From NCBI GenBank assembly GCA_002726845.1, contig PBSP01000042.1:1-7949 (forward strand): DNA of 7,949 nucleotides, written 5' to 3'. Under the pieces are notes generated by a model. The model saw nothing but the letters and a program-made list of their open reading frames with translations, made no database searches and was not told where the DNA came from. The position numbers and the translations under genes were made by a program. This document shows, in pieces, positions 5,938-7,949 of the stretch. The DNA is from Methanobacteriota archaeon. GTDB taxonomy: Archaea; Thermoplasmatota; Poseidoniia; Poseidoniales; Poseidoniaceae. Within the stretch, counting starts at the first letter, position 1. Each line of letters opens with the position of its first letter.

Positions 5938-5961
5938 GATAAAATTTATTCTGAAAAATTA
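5938..5961 (-). terminator. Candidate U-rich terminator after the S6e-aIF2 gamma-PIN operon
   Basis: On the minus strand the region about 30-55 bases after the PIN gene stop has runs of five and four T (complements of A runs at 5954-5958 and 5941-5944). It lies between that operon and the regulator promoter, where a stop signal is expected. Weak on sequence alone. Confidence 0.3.
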
Positions 5962-5990
5962 ACGATGCCTTAGAAGTAGGAGTTTTCGTC

Positions 5991-6365
5991 CTAAAGACCG
6001 TTAATCAAACGGATGTTTTTCCCCTGAAGTACTTCAAGAATAGCGATACTGTTCTCGAGCGAACGACGTTTGAGTTTTGCATCGACGGTAAGAATTGGAA
6101 TACCTCGTTCTTTTGCCACCTCAATCAATGCATCGTCCGTATGCGATGCTTCGTAATTGATCTGCGTTGAGCGTTGAAGTAACAAATCCAGCATGAGTTT
6201 GTTTCCGCGTGAACGGCTTTCATCAATGGCTTCCAATTCGTCAAGAACCAAGTCTAGAAGAACAAAGTGCGGTGGACCGACAAGTTTTGACAGTGATGTG
6301 TCGATGTTGAACCCTCCATCTATCAAGGCAACCCAGCCACAAGAATCGATGAGCACGTCGCCCAT
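5991..6365 (-). CDS. PIN-domain protein, Fcf1-like (putative rRNA-processing nuclease)
   Basis: This protein of 124 residues is a stand-alone PIN domain. The acidic active-site positions are visible: D7 in V-L-I-D-S, E43 in V-L-D-E-L, D77/D78 in H-T-D-D-A-L and D95 in I-L-T-V-D-A-K-L-K. The closing G-K-N-I-R-L-I-N-G-L also fits the archaeal Fcf1-related family (COG1412), thought to act in rRNA processing. The polar residue that often follows the first Asp (D-T-N) is replaced, giving D-S-C. The gene starts 9 bases after the aIF2 gamma stop with GAGGTGA upstream. The order S6e, aIF2 gamma, PIN protein is recurrent in euryarchaea and supports a translation or ribosome-assembly role. A VapC toxin is less likely, as no antitoxin partner gene is present. 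Confidence 0.85.
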   Translation of the reverse strand: MGDVLIDSCGWVALIDGGFNIDTSLSKLVGPPHFVLLDLVLDELEAIDESRSRGNKLMLDLLLQRSTQINYEASHTDDALIEVAKERGIPILTVDAKLKRRSLENSIAILEVLQGKNIRLINGL

Positions 6366-6369
6366 TGGC

Positions 6370-6376
6370 TCACCTC
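6370..6376 (-). promoter_or_regulatory. Ribosome binding site of the PIN gene
   Basis: The minus strand reads GAGGTGA four bases before ATG 6365. It overlaps the TGA stop of aIF2 gamma, so the two genes are probably translationally coupled. Confidence 0.75.
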
Positions 6377-7613
6377 AAAGAATGGTTCCGTGACCGATGA
6401 GACGCCATCGGGCACCAACTCGACGGGATAGCGATACTCTTTGACCTTCGTCTGCGCAAATTGGAAGGCGAAGCTGGAGGCTTGCTCTGCCCTTTTCAAC
6501 CCCTTTTACAATACCAACTGAGGTTGACGTTGCTACATTAACCATCAACATCTCATTGTTTCGAAGGGGGTGTATCTTGTCTTCTGATTCTCCTTCGCCA
6601 CCGACCATGTTTTTCATCAAGTGAACTTCAATTGCACATTCCGTGCGAACCTCCGGTAATTCCCCTTTCTTAGCAAGAACTTGACCGGAGAGATTGTCGG
6701 CAGTTGTTACCGAGGGATCTAGTAGGGTGCCAAAACCACAAAGTCCTCCTGCGGTCATTTGGTTGCGCTTTCCCCCACCGCCTTGCATACTTGTGATGGT
6801 TGTTTCAATCGGTTCCCAGTGGGATTTGTTCCCATTCTCAATTTTGCGCCCAGGTCCAATTGTGATTTCATCTCCTTCCCGAAAAGTTCCTTCAACTATT
6901 GAACCACCAATCACTCCACCCGTCAATTTCGTTGGGCGGGTTCCCGGTCGATTGACATCAAAGGAGCGTGCTATATGCATGACGGCACGATCGTCCGAAT
7001 CACGGTCTGGTGTAGGAATGGTTTTCTCAATCGCCTCGATTAAGACATCCAGATTAACATCATGATGTGCCGATACAGGGATAATCGGTGCATTTTCTGC
7101 GATTGTTCCTTCGAGAAACGCTTGGATTTCTTGGTAAGATTCCAACGCACGTTCTCGTGAGACAAGGTCGATTTTGTTTTGTACGATGACAATGTTTTGT
7201 ATCCCTGCTATCTCAAGAGCCATTAGGTGTTCACGTGTCTGAGGCTGTGGACAGGTCTCGTTCGCAGCAATCATCAGCATAGCACCATCCATGATGGAGG
7301 CACCAGTAATCATGATTGCCATCAATGTCTCGTGACCAGGAGCATCGACGAAGGATACAACACGTTGCAATTCAGAGTCGACATCGTCTCCACCCTCCGG
7401 ATTTCGACCGGTTGCGTAGTATTGCCCCGATTTCGTCTTGTAAAATGCGGTATCTGCGTATCCGAGCTTGATTGAAATCCCACGTCTTCGTTCTTCTGAG
7501 TGGGTATCGGTCCAAACGCCTGATAGTGCTTGTGTTAGGGTGGTTTTTCCGTGATCAACGTGACCAACCAGTCCGATGTTGACCTCTGGTTGGGATGGAA
7601 GTTTTCGTGCCAT
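6375..7613 (-). CDS. eif2g: Translation initiation factor aIF2 subunit gamma
   Basis: This 412-residue GTPase binds initiator Met-tRNA with the alpha and beta subunits and brings it to the small ribosomal subunit. Domain I carries G1 G-H-V-D-H-G-K-T (17-24), switch 1 around R-R-G-I-S-I-K-L-G-Y (43-52), G3 D-A-P-G-H-E (90-95), G4 N-K-I-D (146-149) and S-A (181-182). The family signature A-A-N-E-T-C-P-Q-P-Q-T-R-E-H-L follows at 116-130. Beta-barrel domains II and III follow, with R-S-F-D-V-N-R-P-G-T (216-225), G-G-L-C-G-F-G-T-L-L-D-P (289-300) and the closing R-W-R-L-I-G-H-G. Odd: the zinc-knuckle segment (about 58-86) has no cysteine, where canonical archaeal proteins have four. ATG 7613 gives the usual N-terminus; the upstream in-frame TTG at 7628 is less likely. 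It lies 39 bases after S6e in the same operon. Confidence 0.97.
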   Translation of the reverse strand: MARKLPSQPEVNIGLVGHVDHGKTTLTQALSGVWTDTHSEERRRGISIKLGYADTAFYKTKSGQYYATGRNPEGGDDVDSELQRVVSFVDAPGHETLMAIMITGASIMDGAMLMIAANETCPQPQTREHLMALEIAGIQNIVIVQNKIDLVSRERALESYQEIQAFLEGTIAENAPIIPVSAHHDVNLDVLIEAIEKTIPTPDRDSDDRAVMHIARSFDVNRPGTRPTKLTGGVIGGSIVEGTFREGDEITIGPGRKIENGNKSHWEPIETTITSMQGGGGKRNQMTAGGLCGFGTLLDPSVTTADNLSGQVLAKKGELPEVRTECAIEVHLMKNMVGGEGESEDKIHPLRNNEMLMVNVATSTSVGIVKGVEKGRASLQLRLPICADEGQRVSLSRRVGARWRLIGHGTIL

Positions 7614-7652
7614 GCTTCCACGCCCCAATCATCGATTCAACCCTCTCGGGTT

Positions 7653-7949
7653 TCACTCCGCTGCTTCTTCTCCACCGAGCAATTTGTCAAGACCGATGTT
7701 TCCGGTCTCGATAACTTTGAGGTTGATTTGTCGCGTGTCTTGGGTTACGGTATTGCCTCGGAAAACACGTCGCTTGCGCATGCCTTCTGGTTTGTAGCGA
7801 AATCGCTTCTTTTCGCCTTTCTTTGTCTTAAAGACAAGGCTATGACCTTTGAAACCAGTGGACGCAGTGACGAGGATTGCTTGTCGTGAACCACCCTCAA
7901 GATCGCGTCGCATTGGAGTTCCGGTTTTGTCGGAGCCACCTGTGATTTC
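7653..7949 (-). CDS. rps6e: Small-subunit ribosomal protein S6e, 5' end outside window
   Basis: The frame is open to the window edge, so about 98 C-terminal residues are present and the start lies beyond base 7949. The visible part opens with I-T-G-G-S-D-K-T-G-T-P-M-R-R-D-L, the S6e signature (usually I-T-G-G-S-D-K-x-G-F-P-M), followed by a basic R-K-R-R-V-F-R-G-N segment and Q-I-N-L-K-V. The tail (L-L-G-G-E-E-A-A-E) ends near the normal archaeal S6e length, without the long eukaryotic phosphorylated tail. S6e is a structural protein of the 30S subunit. It appears to head, or lie upstream in, the operon with aIF2 gamma and the PIN protein. Internal ATGs such as 7913 are not the start, because the signature extends past them. 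Confidence 0.94.
   Translation of the reverse strand, partial: EITGGSDKTGTPMRRDLEGGSRQAILVTASTGFKGHSLVFKTKKGEKKRFRYKPEGMRKRRVFRGNTVTQDTRQINLKVIETGNIGLDKLLGGEEAAE

Noticed and set aside
5999..6013. Inverted repeat CCGTT-AATCA-AACGG at the end of the PIN gene
   Set aside because: Only a five-pair stem, within conserved coding sequence (L-I-N-G-L end of the family), with no adjacent T-run.
5991..6365. VapC-type toxin
   Set aside because: No antitoxin gene is adjacent, and the gene is fixed in the S6e-aIF2 gamma operon with an Fcf1-like C-terminus.
6694..7065. Plus-strand reading frame of 123 codons opposite aIF2 gamma
   Set aside because: It is the shadow of a strongly conserved protein; Pro/Ser-rich translation with no domain.
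1..7949. tRNA, rRNA, CRISPR array, insertion sequence or attachment site
   Set aside because: I saw no cloverleaf with a conserved TTCRANY arm, no regular repeat-spacer pattern, no transposase or integrase motif and no terminal repeats.

Overview
The window reads as a compact archaeal chromosome segment. It carries an archaeal ribosomal protein S6e, the gamma subunit of archaeal initiation factor 2 and a Fcf1-like PIN protein in the order common to many euryarchaea. It also has a DUF357 protein, an ScpA/ScpB pair, a bacterial-type (class II) HMG-CoA reductase, TATA-like promoters and strong GGAGGTGAT-type ribosome binding sites. Class II HMG-CoA reductase in a euryarchaeal setting is known from Archaeoglobus and the Thermoplasmata. 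Together with the moderate base composition and tight packing, this suggests a Thermoplasmata-related lineage such as the marine Poseidoniales (Marine Group II). That placement is inference, not proof.

Layout. (1) 1-902, plus strand: the 3' end of a probable scpA, then scpB; both are condensin (SMC) accessory factors. (2) 903-2201, minus strand: class II HMG-CoA reductase, whose stop codon directly abuts that of scpB. (3) 2202-2330: a divergent intergenic region with an ordered array of TTAACGC/GCGTTAA half-sites around a 16-bp perfect palindrome. (4) 2331-5477, plus strand: a three-gene, translationally coupled unit made of an Orc1/Cdc6-like AAA+ ATPase with an acidic linker and C-terminal winged helix, a beta-propeller-like protein with a helical tail, and a DUF357 protein. 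(5) 5464-5877, minus strand: a winged-helix regulator with a CHC motif next to its recognition helix, overlapping the DUF357 gene tail to tail and with its own TATA box. (6) 5991-7949, minus strand: the translation operon S6e - aIF2 gamma - PIN protein.

How the genes fit together. Regions 1 and 6 are housekeeping: chromosome organisation and translation/rRNA processing. HMG-CoA reductase makes mevalonate for archaeal isoprenoid lipids, and its promoter region holds the most striking non-coding signal. The AAA+/propeller/DUF357 unit is the least understood part. Its tight coupling suggests one complex, but its function cannot be read from sequence. No tRNA, rRNA, CRISPR array, insertion sequence or integrase was seen.
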